Assembly (NCBI GenBank): GCA_033557465.1
Contig: CM066034.1
Span: 415,192,159-415,256,158 of the forward strand
Direction of reading: 5' to 3'
From: Ichthyophis bannanicus
Taxonomy: Eukaryota; Chordata; Amphibia; Gymnophiona; Ichthyophiidae
DNA length: 64,000 nucleotides
Below are positions 42,943-54,034 of this stretch, in pieces (the first letter of the stretch is position 1; the number at the start of each line of letters is the position of its first letter). The notes under the pieces are model-generated. The model ran no database searches. It was not told the origin of the DNA and saw only the letters and a program-made list of their open reading frames with translations. The translations under genes and the position numbers were made by a program.

Positions 42943-45308
42943 TCATAAGAACATAAGATATGCCATACTGGGTCAGACCAAGGTCCATCAAGCCCAGTAT
43001 CCTGTTTCCAACAGTGGCCAATCTAGGTCATACGTACCTAGCAGTTTCCCCAAAAGACACAGGTTCCACAATGCTTGTACTGGATCAAGCATTGATATCC
43101 TGGGTCCCTTCTTAATAATGGTTTATGGACCTTTCCTCCAGGAACTTGTCCAAACCTTTTTTAAACCCAGCTACACTAACAGCCTTTACTACATCCTCCG
43201 GTAACAAATTCCCCGTGTTTGATTACACGTTGAGTGAAAAAATATTTTCTTTTATTAGTCTTAAATAGTTTACCCTGTAGCTTCATTGCATGTCCCCTAG
43301 TCTTTCTATATTCTGATAACGGAAACAATCGATCTACATTTACCCGTTCCACTCCGTTCATTAATTTATAGACTTCTATCATATCTCCCCTCAGCCGTCT
43401 CTTTTCCAGGTTAAAGAGCCCTAACCTTTTTAGCCTTTCTTCATAGGAGTATCCTTCCATCCCCTTTACCATTTTGGTGGCTCTTCTCTGAACCTTTTCT
43501 AATAACGCTATATCCTTTTTAAGATACGGCGACCAGAATTGCACATAATATTCAAGGTGCGGTCTCACCATGGAACGATATAGAGGCATTATAATATCTT
43601 TTGTTTTATTTTCCATTCCTTTCATTATGATACCTAGCATTCTACTTGCTCTCTTGGCTGCCGCTGCACACTGGGACGAGGGTTTTAACATGTTATCCAC
43701 AATGACGCCTAAATCTTTTTCCTGGGTGGTGGTTCCTAATGCGGAACCTTGCATCGTGTAACCATAGTTTGGGTTGTTCTTCCCTAGGTGCATAACTTTG
43801 CACTTGTCCACATTAAATTTCATCTGCCATTTTGATGCCCAATTTATCAAGATCCTCTTGCAATTTTCCACAATCCTCTTGAGTTTTAACAACTTTAAAT
43901 AGTTTTGTGTCATCCGCAAATTTGATAACCTCACTCGTTATTCCCTTTTCCAAGTCATTTATGAATATGTCAAAAAGCAGCAGACCCAGCACAGATCCCT
44001 GGGGTACACCACTATTCACCTTTCTGCATTGGGAAAATTGGCCATTTAGCCCTACCCTCTGCTTTCTATCCTTTAACCAGTTCCTGATCCACAGTAGTAC
44101 ACTGCCTCCTATCCAATGACTCTTGCGAAAAGTCTCTGATGAGGGACCCTGTCAAAGGCTTTCTGAAAGTCTAGATACACTATATCAACCGACTCACCTT
44201 TGTCCACCTGTTTATTCACACCTTCAAAAAAACATAACAGATTAGTAAGACAAGATCTTCCTTGTCTAAAGCCATGTTGGCTGTCTCCCATTAGGCCATG
44301 ACTATCTACATGCTGAGTAATTTTATTCTTTATGATGGTTTCTACCATTTTTCCCAGTACTGACGTCAGGCTCACTGGTCTGTAGTTTCCCGGATCACCC
44401 CTGGAACCCTTTTTAAAAATTGGTGTTACATTGGCGATCCTCCAATCTTCAGGTATTAGAAATGATTTTAATGATAGTTCACAGATTACTAAAAGCAGGT
44501 CTGCAATCTCATATTTCAGTTCTTTCAACACCCTTGGATGTATACCATCCAGCCCAGGTGATTTGCTACTCTTCAGTTTATCTAATAGTTGTAATACATC
44601 TTCCCGATGTATCGATATTTCCTTTAATTCTTCCACACCTTTAAATGCCACTTCAGTCATGGGTAACATCCCTACATCTTCTTCAGTAAAGACCGAAGCA
44701 AAGAATTCATTCAGTCTCTCCACTATCGCCTTGTCGCCTCTTAGTGCCCCTTTAACCCCTCTATCATCTAATGGACCAACTGACTCTCTCACAGGTTTTT
44801 TGCTACGAATGTACTTGAAAAAGTCCTTATTTCATGTTTTTGCTTCCGCAGTAAGCTTCTTCTCAAATTATCCCTTTGTCTGCCTTATCAATGCCTTGCA
44901 TTTCACTTGCCAGTGCTTGTGTTGTTTCCAGGTTTCGTTGTTTGGCTCTTTTTTCCATTTCCTGAAAGATGCTTTTTTGGCAACAACAGCCTTTCTGACC
45001 TCATCTTTATACCATGCTGGCAGTTTTTTGGACTTCCTTCCACTTTTCTTAAAACGTGGAATACAGCTGGTCTGGGCTTTGAGGATAGTATTTTTAAATA
45101 ACACCCAAGCTTGATGTAAGTCTTTAATCTTTGCAACTGCTCCTTTTAGTTTTTTCTTAACTATTTTCCTCATTTTATCATAGTCTCCCTTTCGTAAGTT
45201 AAAAGGTAGTATTGTGGATTTCCTTACTATCCCTCTTCCACTAATTAAATCAAAGGCGATCATGCTATGATCACTGTTGCCAAGTGGCCCCAACACCCTT
45301 ATCTCTTT
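42943..45308 (-). mobile_element. CR1 LINE (family 2), minus-strand copy
   Basis: The 3' end at 42943 starts with the octamer-type tail (CATAAGAACATAAGATATGCC without its last base in other copies). Minus-strand frames in order: 44868-45296 (GNSDHSMIAFDL and KKLPAWYKDEVRKAV), 44109-44792 (GIHPRVLKEL, NYRPVSLTSVLGKMVE, QHGFRQGRSCLTNLL, VYLDFQKAFDRVPH), 43813-44019 (SGVPQGSVLGLLLFDIF, FADDTKLFK) and 43176-43934 ([37 protein letters not shown]). Frameshifts between these segments make it inactive. It continues beyond a later insertion to 45647-45725. Confidence 0.9.
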
Positions 45309-45646
45309 TATTTATTTAACATTTCTTATATACTGCCTTTCATGATATCAAGGTGGCTTACATTGAACAAACTGAAATTACATTGAACAGGGCATTATAA
45401 CTTGGAGATAACTATTTTACAGGGAACATGGGCTATGGAGGGTTAAGTGGCTTGCCCAAGACCACAAGGAGCACCTGTGGGACTAGAAACCCCAGTCCTT
45501 CTGGCCCAAGGTTGCTGTCCTCTAGTGGGATTTGAACCCCTCAACATCTGGCCTGAAGTACCTTGCCCCAACCACTAGGCCACTCCTCCACCAGATCTCC
45601 ACTCCTCCACTCCACTCCACTCCTCCACCAGATCTAGTGCAAGATC
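45309..45646. repeat. Composite SINE-like insertion in CR1
   Basis: Begins TTTATTTATTTAACATTTC with an AAGGTGGCTTACATTGAAC phrase, then the AAGTGGCTTGCCCAAG core and two GATTTGAACCCC-type ends, then a short CTCCA-rich direct repeat. It is flanked by ATCTCTT on both sides, a probable short target duplication. It splits the CR1 endonuclease frame between VQEI and VLGPLGNSDH-type codons. Confidence 0.6.
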
Positions 45647-45725
45647 TCTTGCACTAGATCTGGTGTTCCACTAAGGACTAGGTCTAATATGGGTCCCCTC
45701 ACTCAGGACACCAGTCAGGTGGTTG
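45647..45725 (-). mobile_element. CR1 (family 2) endonuclease remnant beyond the insertion
   Basis: The minus strand reads RGPILDLVLSGTPDLVQEI, which belongs immediately upstream of the frame ending at 45308. The preceding sequence becomes unreadable beyond about 45725. Confidence 0.75.
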
Positions 45726-46309
45726 CCCTAAGCCTAAAGAAGGCAATATATTCCCAGGCTATATAATTTCCTTAAAATAACTGCAATGATGTTTATATGC
45801 TGAAAGAATTGTAGCAGTTTAATCTAGTCTGGGAATCTAATACAAAAAATATTGAATCCTGACACTACATACTGGATCCGCGTGATTTTTAATGTAACTA
45901 AATATTCTGCCAAAGACAAAGGAGATACAAGGTGATCACATACCAAGGAGCAAAATCAGAATGCAAGAACCACGGCACAGTTTTTAACATCAAAATAAAA
46001 TGATTATAATTAATTTTATTTTGGCATTTGAAACTGTGCTGTGGTTCTATCTTTTTCTATTTGAACATTCATTCTGCACCTAAATGGAAACCCTCTCCCA
46101 ACAATGGATACAGATCAGAACTAGGACATTTCCCACAGAACTCAACATAGCAAAAATAATTTCTGATTTTGGTGTCATCTCAGTTAACACTAACAGCAAT
46201 ATAAACCAATACTGGGCATACTGTGAAGTAATACAAAACCTTACAAAATTAATCAGGACCTATAGAGAAAATCTACCATACTATAACAGCACTAATATCC
46301 AAAACTCAA
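45726..46309. other. Intronic sequence with a 83-bp foldback
   Basis: 45966-46001 and 46013-46048 are inverted copies (AGAACCAC ... AAAATAAAAT against ATTTTATTTT ... GTGGTTCT) with a few mismatches and an 11-bp spacer, probably a small palindromic element. The frame at 46084-46326 (80 codons) has no recognisable domain and runs into the CR1 fragment. I do not call it a gene. Confidence 0.45.
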
Positions 46310-46480
46310 ACAACATAAGAACATAAGATATGCCATACTGAGTCAGACCAAGGTCCATCAAGCCCAGTATCCTGTTTCCAACAGTGACCAATCCAGGTCA
46401 CAAGTACCTAGCAGGTTCACAAAAAGACACACAGGTTCCACAATGCTTGGATTGGGGCAATCAGTGGATTTCCCAGGGCA
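46310..46480 (-). mobile_element. CR1 (family 2) 3' end fragment
   Basis: Matches the terminal 170 bp of the family 2 copies: CATACTGAGTCAGACCAAGG, the CCAGTATCCTGTTTCC phrase and the GGTTCCACAATGCTTGG end. A short 5'-truncated insertion. Confidence 0.8.
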
Positions 46481-46799
46481 TTCAAAGCTAAACAGGGGAA
46501 CATAAGGCTTGGGGTATGCCTACACTGCCAACACCTGGAACCAATTCTGGGGTCAGCCCTGGGCCTGAGATTAACATGTATAGGCACAAAGCAGTGTGAA
46601 TTTTGACATTGCCTTCAATTATTCTCTCATTGAGCTGTTCTGCTGATGACTGGGTGGGCCTTATGCCAGAGTGGAGGGCCATGGCCCACCCTTGACTACA
46701 CCCCTGAATGCAGTACAACACCAGGGAAATAGAAAGAGATGCATATGCCAATGTAGTGTGCAAATAAAAAGACAGAACATGTATCAGTGATGCTGAGAG
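46481..46799. other. Intronic sequence, nothing recognised
   Basis: About 320 bp with no coding frame or repeat that I can name; it may include the 5' untranslated start of the RTE element. Confidence 0.4.
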
Positions 46800-49700
46800 C
46801 TAAACTATCGGTAGTTTAACTACTGGCAGGGTCTCCCAAGATGGACAGGTCTCAGCTGAGGTGCCAGACCAAGACAAACCACCCATCTGGGCAGCAGCAG
46901 AATGGGACAGTGTTGACGGCGGAGGATCACATTTTTGTGACAACGGCAACAACACCAAACTTAAACTGCGCGGAAGAAAGGCCCGGCAATCTACTTCTGT
47001 ATCTTGCCATGAAAACCCAATGGATAGCTACAACAAAACAAATTGTGCTATGGTGCTGGAAGATGAGACCCCCAGGTCAGAAGGCACTCAACTAGCTACT
47101 GGGGAAGAGCTGAAGACTTTTCAGAGTAAAGCCAGCATTTATGATGTGGTTGGATCAAAGCCCTCGGGAAGTCTGACTGCTGATGTAGCTGCGCATGAAA
47201 TGAGAGTCAGAAGCTGTAAAGATGTCTTACACATTGGAACATGGAACGTACGAAGCATGAACCAAGGGAACTTGGAGGTGGTCAAGAATGAAATGGAACG
47301 TGTACAACTTCATCTGTTGGGTGTCAGCGAACTGAAATGGACTGGCATGGGGCACTTTGCATCAGATGATCACATGGTCTACTATGCTGGAAATGAAAGA
47401 CAAAGAAGAAATGGTGTTGCATTTATAATAAAGAAGAAACTTGCAAGAACTGTAATGAAATACAATGCAGTCAGCGAACGCTTAATCTCTATTCGTCTAC
47501 GAGGATTGCCTATCAACACAACTATAATTCAAGTTTATGCCCCAACAACAGCTGCAGAAGAGAATGAAATTGAGGAGTTCTATGAACAAGTACAAGCTGA
47601 AATTGACAGAACATGCAAACAGGATATCCTGATAGTCATGGGTGACTGGAACGCAAAAGTTGGCAACAAAGAAGAAGGCAAAGTAGTTGGAAAATATGGA
47701 CTTGGCAAGAGAAATGAAGCTGGAGAAAGACTGATAGAATTCTGCAAGACCAATGATCTATTCATCTCAAACACCTTCTTCCAGCAACACAAGCGGCGAC
47801 TGTACACATGGACTTCACCGAATGGATTATATAAAAATCAAATTGACTACATATGTGGAGGTCAACGATGGAAAAGCTCTGTAACATCAACAAAGACAAA
47901 ACCTGGAGCTGACTGTGGTACAGATCATCAACTACTAGTATGCAAACTCAAGCTAAAGTTGAAAAAGAGCAAACCACTCATGAATGCAGCAAAATATGAC
48001 CTTGAGAATATACCACTGGAATATAAAGACTGCCTGCAAAATCGATTTGCTGCTTTAGATACAAATGACAGAGCTCCGGAAGAGTTATGGAATGACATCA
48101 AGAAGGTTGTGTTGGAAGAAAGCGAGAAGTCTCTACAAAAGGTGAAAAAGCAAAAACGGCCAAAATGGATGACGGAAGAAACTCTGAAAATTGCCCAGAA
48201 ACGCAGAGAAGCTAAAGCCAGAGGAGAAAGAAAGTCAATCGCAGAACTCAACAGAGATTTCCAAAGTGCAGCAAGAGAGGACAAGGAAAAGTACTACAAT
48301 GACACTTGCAAGGAAATAGAAGCAGAAACTATTAGAGGAAGAACAAGATCGGCTTTCCTAAAGCTATGAGAGTTAAAGAAAAAGTTCCAGCCTCAAATTG
48401 GAATGTTACAAGATGCTCAAGGTTCTATGTTGAATGATGCTGAGAAGATCAAGAAAAGGTGGAAGGAATATACAGAGTTTTTATATGATAAAGATCAAGT
48501 GGACCAACAGCCGTTTCAACCTGTACCTTATGATCGGGAACCATTGGTGATGAAAGAAGAAGTTGAAGCAGCATTGAAAGCCTTATCAAAGAACAAAGTA
48601 CCAGGCATTGATAGCATTCCCATGGAAGTATTGCAGCAATCTGATGCAGCTGTTACCGTACTCACAAGGCTCTGCCAAGAAATATGGAAGACAACATCAT
48701 GGCCAACTGACTGGAAAAGATCTGTGTTTATACCAATACTAAAGAAAGGTGATCCAACTGACTATGAAAATTATCGCACAATCGCTCTGATCCCACATGC
48801 CAGCAAGATTCTACTGAAGATTATTCAAAAGAGACTACAACCATACCTGGAACAAGAACTACCTGAAGTGCAAGCAGGGTTCAGGAAAGGGCGAGGAACG
48901 AGAGACATCATTGTGGATGTGAGATGGATCCTTGAAAAGACTAAAGAATACCAAAAGGATATCTATTTGTGCTTTATCGACTATAGCAAGGCTTTTGACT
49001 GTGTAAACCATGAGAAACTCTGGGCCACATTAAGAAGCATGGGTATACCAGAACACCTGATCGTTCTCTTGCACAATCTGTACATTGATCAAGAAGCAAC
49101 AGTTCGAACGGAACATGGAGAAACAGAATGGTTTAAAATAAGCAAAGGTGTAAGACAAGGATGCATACTTTCCCCCTACCTGTTTAATTTATATGCAGAA
49201 CAAATCATCAGAGAAGCAGGATTGTATGAAGACAACAGAGGTGTGAAGCTTGGTGGAAGACTCATCAACAACCTTCGCTATGCTGATGATACCACATTAC
49301 TGGCTGAAAGTGAAGATGATCTGAAACATTTGCTTCTCACAATCAAAGAACATAGTCTCAAAATGGGCCTGCATCTTAATGTAAAGAAGACAAAGATCAT
49401 GACAACTGGCATAATCAACAGGTTCATCGTTGAAGGAGAAGAAATTGAAATTGTGAACAACTTTAACCTACTTGGATCAACTATCAATAAAGAAGCAACA
49501 AGCAGTCAAGAAATCAGACGATGCATTGCTCTTGGCAGAATGGCTATGAAAGACCTAGATAAGATTCTTAAGAGCAGAGATGTCTCTCTCCATACAAAGA
49601 TTTGACTTGTTCAAGCCATGGTATTTTCAATAACATCATATGGATGTGAAAGCTGGACAGTGAAAAAGATAGACAGGAAGAAAATTGATGCCTTTGAATT

Positions 49701-50052
49701 ATGGTGCTGGCGGCGAATACTGTGTATACCATGGACTGCCCGAAGAACAAACCAGTCGGTACTAGAGGAGATCAAACCTAAGCTTTCTTTAGAAGCTCAG
49801 ATGACAAGACTTCGACTATCATACTTTGGACACATCATGCGAAGAGAGAGATCATTAGAGAAAGACATTATGCTTGGTCAACGCAAAAGAGGAAGGCCAG
49901 CAATGAGATGGATCGATACAATAACAGCAGCTATGGGTACCAGTCTGTCAACAATGAGCCGCCTGACTGAAGACTGAACACAATTTAGGATAGCTATCCA
50001 GAGGGTCGCCATGAGTCGACTCCGACTCGACGGCACTTAACAACAACAACAA
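46800..50052 (+). mobile_element. RTE/BovB-like LINE, nearly full length
   Basis: A 3.2-kb non-LTR retrotransposon. A single long coding region is followed by a short untranslated region ending GAGTCGACTCCGACTCGACG, then a (CAA)n-type tail at 50038-50052. That tail is typical of RTE-clade elements. The 5' limit is approximate. The orientation is opposite to DSCAM. Confidence 0.88.
46861..49977 (+). pseudogene. RTE/BovB-like endonuclease-reverse transcriptase with two stops
   Basis: One reading frame of about 1039 codons, broken only by TGA at 48367-48369 and 49603-49605. Both lie where related proteins have Arg, so each is a CGA to TGA change. The endonuclease part shows HIGTWNVRSMNQG, VSELKWTGMGHF, IQVYAPT, IVMGDWNAKVG, NQIDYI and TDHQLL. 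The RT part shows SVFIPILKKGD, QAGFRKGRGTRD, CFIDYSKAFDCVNH, KGVRQGCILSPYLFNLY and the catalytic LRYADDTTLLA. The C-terminus has YGCESWTVKK and ELWCWRRIL. Apart from the stops, no frameshift is seen. Confidence 0.92.
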
Positions 50053-51689
50053 ATTGAAAATCAAATTAATTTTTCTACCTTTGTTGGCTGGCCATTTTAT
50101 TCTGTAATCATGTTGATCTCCAACTCTAGTTTCTGCTTTCCTCTGTCTTATCGTAACTCGCTTTCTAGGGTCTCTGGCCCATCTGCTACTTCTTTTCTCT
50201 TCTGTCTTTTTTACTTCCTTTTGTCTCTGGCATTCATCTTTTCCTTTCAGATTGTTTTCATTTATTTTTTTTTCTCTCTCTCTCTGTCAACTCAGATCTT
50301 TCTTGCCATCTAATACTTAATCCCCCCTCGGTACTTTATCTACCACTTTTCAACCCTTAATACAGTCCTCTCCTTCCCCAACCTTTAATTCTCCCCTTTT
50401 TCTCCTCCTCCTCCCCCTCCCGTGTCCATCATCTCAGCTACACTAACAACTCCTCCCCTGTGCAGTGCCTCTCCCCTATTGGCGGCAGCAGCAGCTTAAA
50501 AAAACAAAAGCAAGCAAAAGCGTGGGGTCTTCCCGACTTGGCATGTCTTTTAAGTTTCTGTTGGTCCCACCACCCTTCTGACATGAAAGTATGAGTCAGA
50601 AGGAAGTGGAACCTTTAAGGTCTCTCCCCTCTCTCTCCTCCATTGAGTGCCTCATCCTGCTTTTCTCCCCCCACCCCACCCCACCATGTCCACCATTCCT
50701 CCTCCCTATTCCTGTCCTGTGTCCAATATATCCCCTGTTCTCTCCACACCCCATATCTAAAATTTCAAATTTTCTTCTCCTCTCTAGCATTCCCTCCTAT
50801 CTCTTCTCCCTGCAGTGTCCACTATCTCCCCTCTTTCCCATTCCCGGTGACCACCATTTTCCTCTTGCTCTCTCCCCCTGTGCCCAGCATCTCTCTTCTT
50901 GTCCTCCTCCTGTTTCCAGCATCTCCCCTCTTTCATTCTCCCCCATAATTTCCAGCATCTGCACTTTCTCCCCTATCTACCCCCATGCAGAGCATCTGTC
51001 CTCCATGAAATGTTCAACATCTACCCTTTCTCCCCACCCCATGACAGAATCTGATGTCCATTTCCCCATGGCCAGCATGTGCTCTTCATGCCCTTATGGC
51101 AGGTATTTGCCTGTTCTTTCCTTTCTCCCCCCATGCCTAGCATCTTCCCTTTCTCCCCTATGCCCAGCATCTGCCCTTTCTCCCCATTTCTCCCCATACC
51201 CAGCATCTGGCCTTTCTCTCCATATCCCTCCATTCTCAGCATCTGCCCTCCATACCCAGCATTTGTCCTTTCTCACCATATCCCCCATAACCAGCATTTA
51301 TCCTCCATTACCCATGTCCTGCATTTGCTCTTTCTCCCCTGTGCCCTCATCATGCCCAGTATCTGCCCTTTTCCTTTATGTCCCCCCACCATGCCCAGAA
51401 TCTGCGCTTTCTCCCCCATCCCTCCTCATGCCTAGCAGCTACTCTTCATCCTTCTTCTGGAAGCCCTCTGCCCACTGCCCTTCTCATCCCATGGCCAGCA
51501 TATGCCCTTCTCCCCTGTGGTCACTATCTGCCCTGTCCCCCCATGGCCAGTATCTGTCCCTCTGCCTCCATGCAGCATCTTTTCCCTGCTTACCAATGTC
51601 CAACATCTGTCCCCCCTGCCCTTTTTTGTCCAGCATCTGCTCTCCACCTCCACACCCTCCCTACCCACCCACCCACCACTGCCTCTCAG
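50053..51689. other. Pyrimidine-rich low-complexity tract
   Basis: The plus strand is overwhelmingly C and T. Loosely repeated 20-35-bp units contain CCCAGCATCTGCCCTTTCTC-like phrases. Long open frames (for example 50591-51889) result from the scarcity of A and G and show no domain. 50480-50540 contains the dispersed CAGCTTAAAAAAACAAAAGC then TGGGGTCTTCCCGACTT phrase. Confidence 0.7.
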
Positions 51690-51791
51690 GTACCTACCAG
51701 GTATGTGTGGCCTGGATTGGCCACTGTTGGAAACAGGATAAAGGGCTTGATGGACCTTGGTCTGACCTAATAAGGCATTTCTTATGTTCTC
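51690..51791 (+). mobile_element. CR1 (family 2) 3' end fragment
   Basis: Plus-strand terminal fragment: GGATTGGCCACTGTTGGAAA, then GGGCTTGATGGACCTTGG and the octamer tail CATTTCTTATGTTC. Confidence 0.8.
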
Positions 51792-51885
51792 TCTCTCCCT
51801 TCCTGCCACTGCCTCTTAATATCGGTGGCAGCGGCAGCTTAAAAAAACAAAAACAAGCAAAAGCGCGGGGTCTTCCCGACTTGAC

Positions 51886-52492
51886 ATAAAATAAGGAACA
51901 CAGTTAAGAAAAAACTAAAAGAAGCAGTTACAAAGGTTAAAGACTTACATCAAGCTTGGGTGTTGTTGAAAACTACTATCTTGGAAGCCCAGACCAGCTG
52001 TATTCCACGCTTTAAGAAAAGTGGAAGAAAGTCTAAAAAACTGCCAGCATGGTATAAAGGTGAGGTCAGAGAGGCTGTTGTTGCCAAAAAAGCATCTTTC
52101 AGGAAATGGAAAAAAGAGCCAAATGATGAAACCTGGAAACAACACAAGCACTGGCAAGTCAAATGCAAGGCATTGATATGACAGACAAAGGGATAATTTG
52201 AGAAGAAGCTTGCTGCGAAAGCAAAAACGCGAAATAAAGAATTTTTCAAGTACATTCATAGCAAAAAACCTGTGAGAGAGTCAGTTGGTCCATTAGATGA
52301 TAGAAGGGTTAAAGGGGCACTAAGAGGCGACAAGGCGATAGCGGAAAGACTGAATGAATTATTTGCTTCGGTCTTTACTGAGGAAGATGTAGGGATGTTA
52401 CCCATGACTGAAGTGGTATTTAAAGGTGTGGAAGAATTGAAGGAAATATCGATACATCGGGAAGATGTATTACAACTATTAGATAAACTGAA
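51886..52492 (+). mobile_element. CR1 (family 2) internal fragment
   Basis: Corresponds to the linker and start of RT. Translation gives KDLHQAWVLLKTTILEAQTS, KKLPAWYKGEVREAVVAKK, KHWQVKCKAL, then VGPLDDRRVKGALRGDKAI and EELKEISIHREDVLQLLDK. It ends abruptly at 52492 where DIRS-derived sequence begins. It is better preserved than the split copy at 22 kb. Confidence 0.85.
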
Positions 52493-53946
52493 GAGTTTCC
52501 TACCTTCCTGCCTGCCACAGCGTCATCTTCTCCAATTGAATATCAAAACAGTAGCCAGAAAACTCCTCCTCGGGGTGGTGGGATGGTTGTGAGGACTTAT
52601 TCCTGCAGGCCACAGAGAATACCTGCTACAGGTAAGTAACTATGTTTTTTCCGTGGATAAACAAGAAGTAAGTCCTCATATATGTAACTCCCAAGCAACA
52701 GGTTACTGAAAACTGAGGAGGCCAAAAGCCCAACAGGGGCAACCGAACCGGAAAACAAGAGAAAGAGCATGGGTAGTCCCTCTAGGTGACTCGACTGATT
52801 CAGCATCTACAGCGTACAGCATCACTGAGGAGTGCACTTTTTTGGTAGCCTGGATGGACAGAAGGAGTTGGAACCTAATTCCCAAAGAGATGCAGGAGCA
52901 TGCTTGGCCAAAGTTGCTGTCACATTGGGAATCCCCATCCAGACAGTAATGAGCTGTGAAAATGTTGACAGAAGATCTCCTCCATGGAAGATGGAGCTTA
53001 AGTTGGCCACTGACACAGACATGGCTCTGACATCATGAGCCATGACATGACCATCAAGGCTCAAGTCTGCTTGGGCATAAGCAAAAGAGATGCAGTCTGC
53101 TAGCCAAATTGACAGAGTGTGTTTCAAAATGGCACCAACTTGCTAAGATCAAAAGAGGGATTTATGGTGTGCCTTTGTCCGTTCAAGGTAGAAGGCCAGG
53201 GTGTGCTTGCAGTCCAACATGTACAATGCCATTTCCCCGCTATTGGCGTGAGGCCTGGGGGAGAAAGTCAGCAGAATGACTGACTGGTTGAGGTAGAACT
53301 TAGATACCACCTTTGACAGGAAATGCAGATGCATGCGCAAGACCACCCTATTTTGGTGGAACCTGGTATACGGTGGGTGAGTCATCAATGCCTGGAGTTC
53401 AATTACATGGCATGCTAAAGTGATCGCCACCAAGAACAAGATCTTACAGGTCAGTAATTCCAGAGGGCAGGAAGCGAGAAGCTCAAAGGGAGTCAAAAAG
53501 AGCTGTGCCAGAACCACATTAAGGTCCGATGCCACTGGCGGGATCTTGATCGGATGTTTAGAAAGGCCCCAGTCGCATTCAGGTGACCAAATTGGACTTG
53601 AGGCCGGAGTCCGAGAGGTGCAGGAGGGACTCCAGCAACCTGTCCAAAGCACAGGAGAAGGGATTCAGAGCCCAGTCCATGCACAAGGAGGAGAAGCTCA
53701 ACTACTTGTACGCATAAGACTTTTGCATAGACGTTTTGTGGGAGGCCAGAAGAACCTCCAAACATTCTCAGGTAGGTAGAGCTCTGAGAGGACAATCCAC
53801 TCAACATCCACCCTGTCAGGGCCAAGGACTGGACGATGGAATGCAGCAAGGTCCCTTTCTCCTGAGATATGTGATCTGGGCACAGCCACACAGACTCCCT
53901 CCGAGAGAGCTGGAACAGCAGGGGGGAACCACGGCTACCAGGGCTG
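52493..53946 (-). mobile_element. DIRS fragment with decayed tyrosine recombinase (copy D)
   Basis: A minus-strand 3' part of a DIRS element. At 52589-52680 lies an internal complementary region (CTGCTACAGGTAAGTAAC, then GTGGATAAACAAGAAG and AGTCCTCATATATG), the counterpart of 60843-60935. The recombinase frames follow: 52822-53127 (SIWLADCISFAYAQA and AHDVRAMSVSVANL, keeping the His-x-x-Arg box) and 53149-53652 (LNVVLAQLFLTPFE, KILFLVAITLACHVIELQAL, where the first catalytic Arg is His/Val). Upstream parts and both termini are missing. It relates more to copy C at 60.6 kb than to A and B. Confidence 0.82.
52589..52680 (-). repeat. DIRS D internal complementary region
   Basis: Two inverted GTGAGGAC/GTCCTCA blocks surround CTACAGGTAAGTAACTATG, the same layout as the internal regions of the other three DIRS copies. 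Confidence 0.75.
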
Positions 53947-54034
53947 AAGAGCCCTAATCTCTTTAAGCCTTTGCTCATAGAAAGTATTTCCATCTCTTTT
54001 ATCATTTTGGTCATCCTTCACTGAATGTTTTCAT
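53947..54034 (-). mobile_element. CR1 fragment
   Basis: The minus strand reads MTKMIKEMEILSM followed by KGLKRLGLF, a decayed form of the [23 protein letters not shown] region (quoted in two parts elsewhere). Only about 85 bp remains. Confidence 0.6.

Noticed and set aside
46084..46326. Small 80-codon frame as a host gene
   Set aside because: No domain, no splice context, and its end is defined by a CR1 fragment insertion.
50591..51889. A 432-codon open frame rich in Pro, Ser and Cys
   Set aside because: It lies in a pyrimidine-only tract where stops are rare. It shows no domain and runs into a known repeat, so I treat it as compositional.
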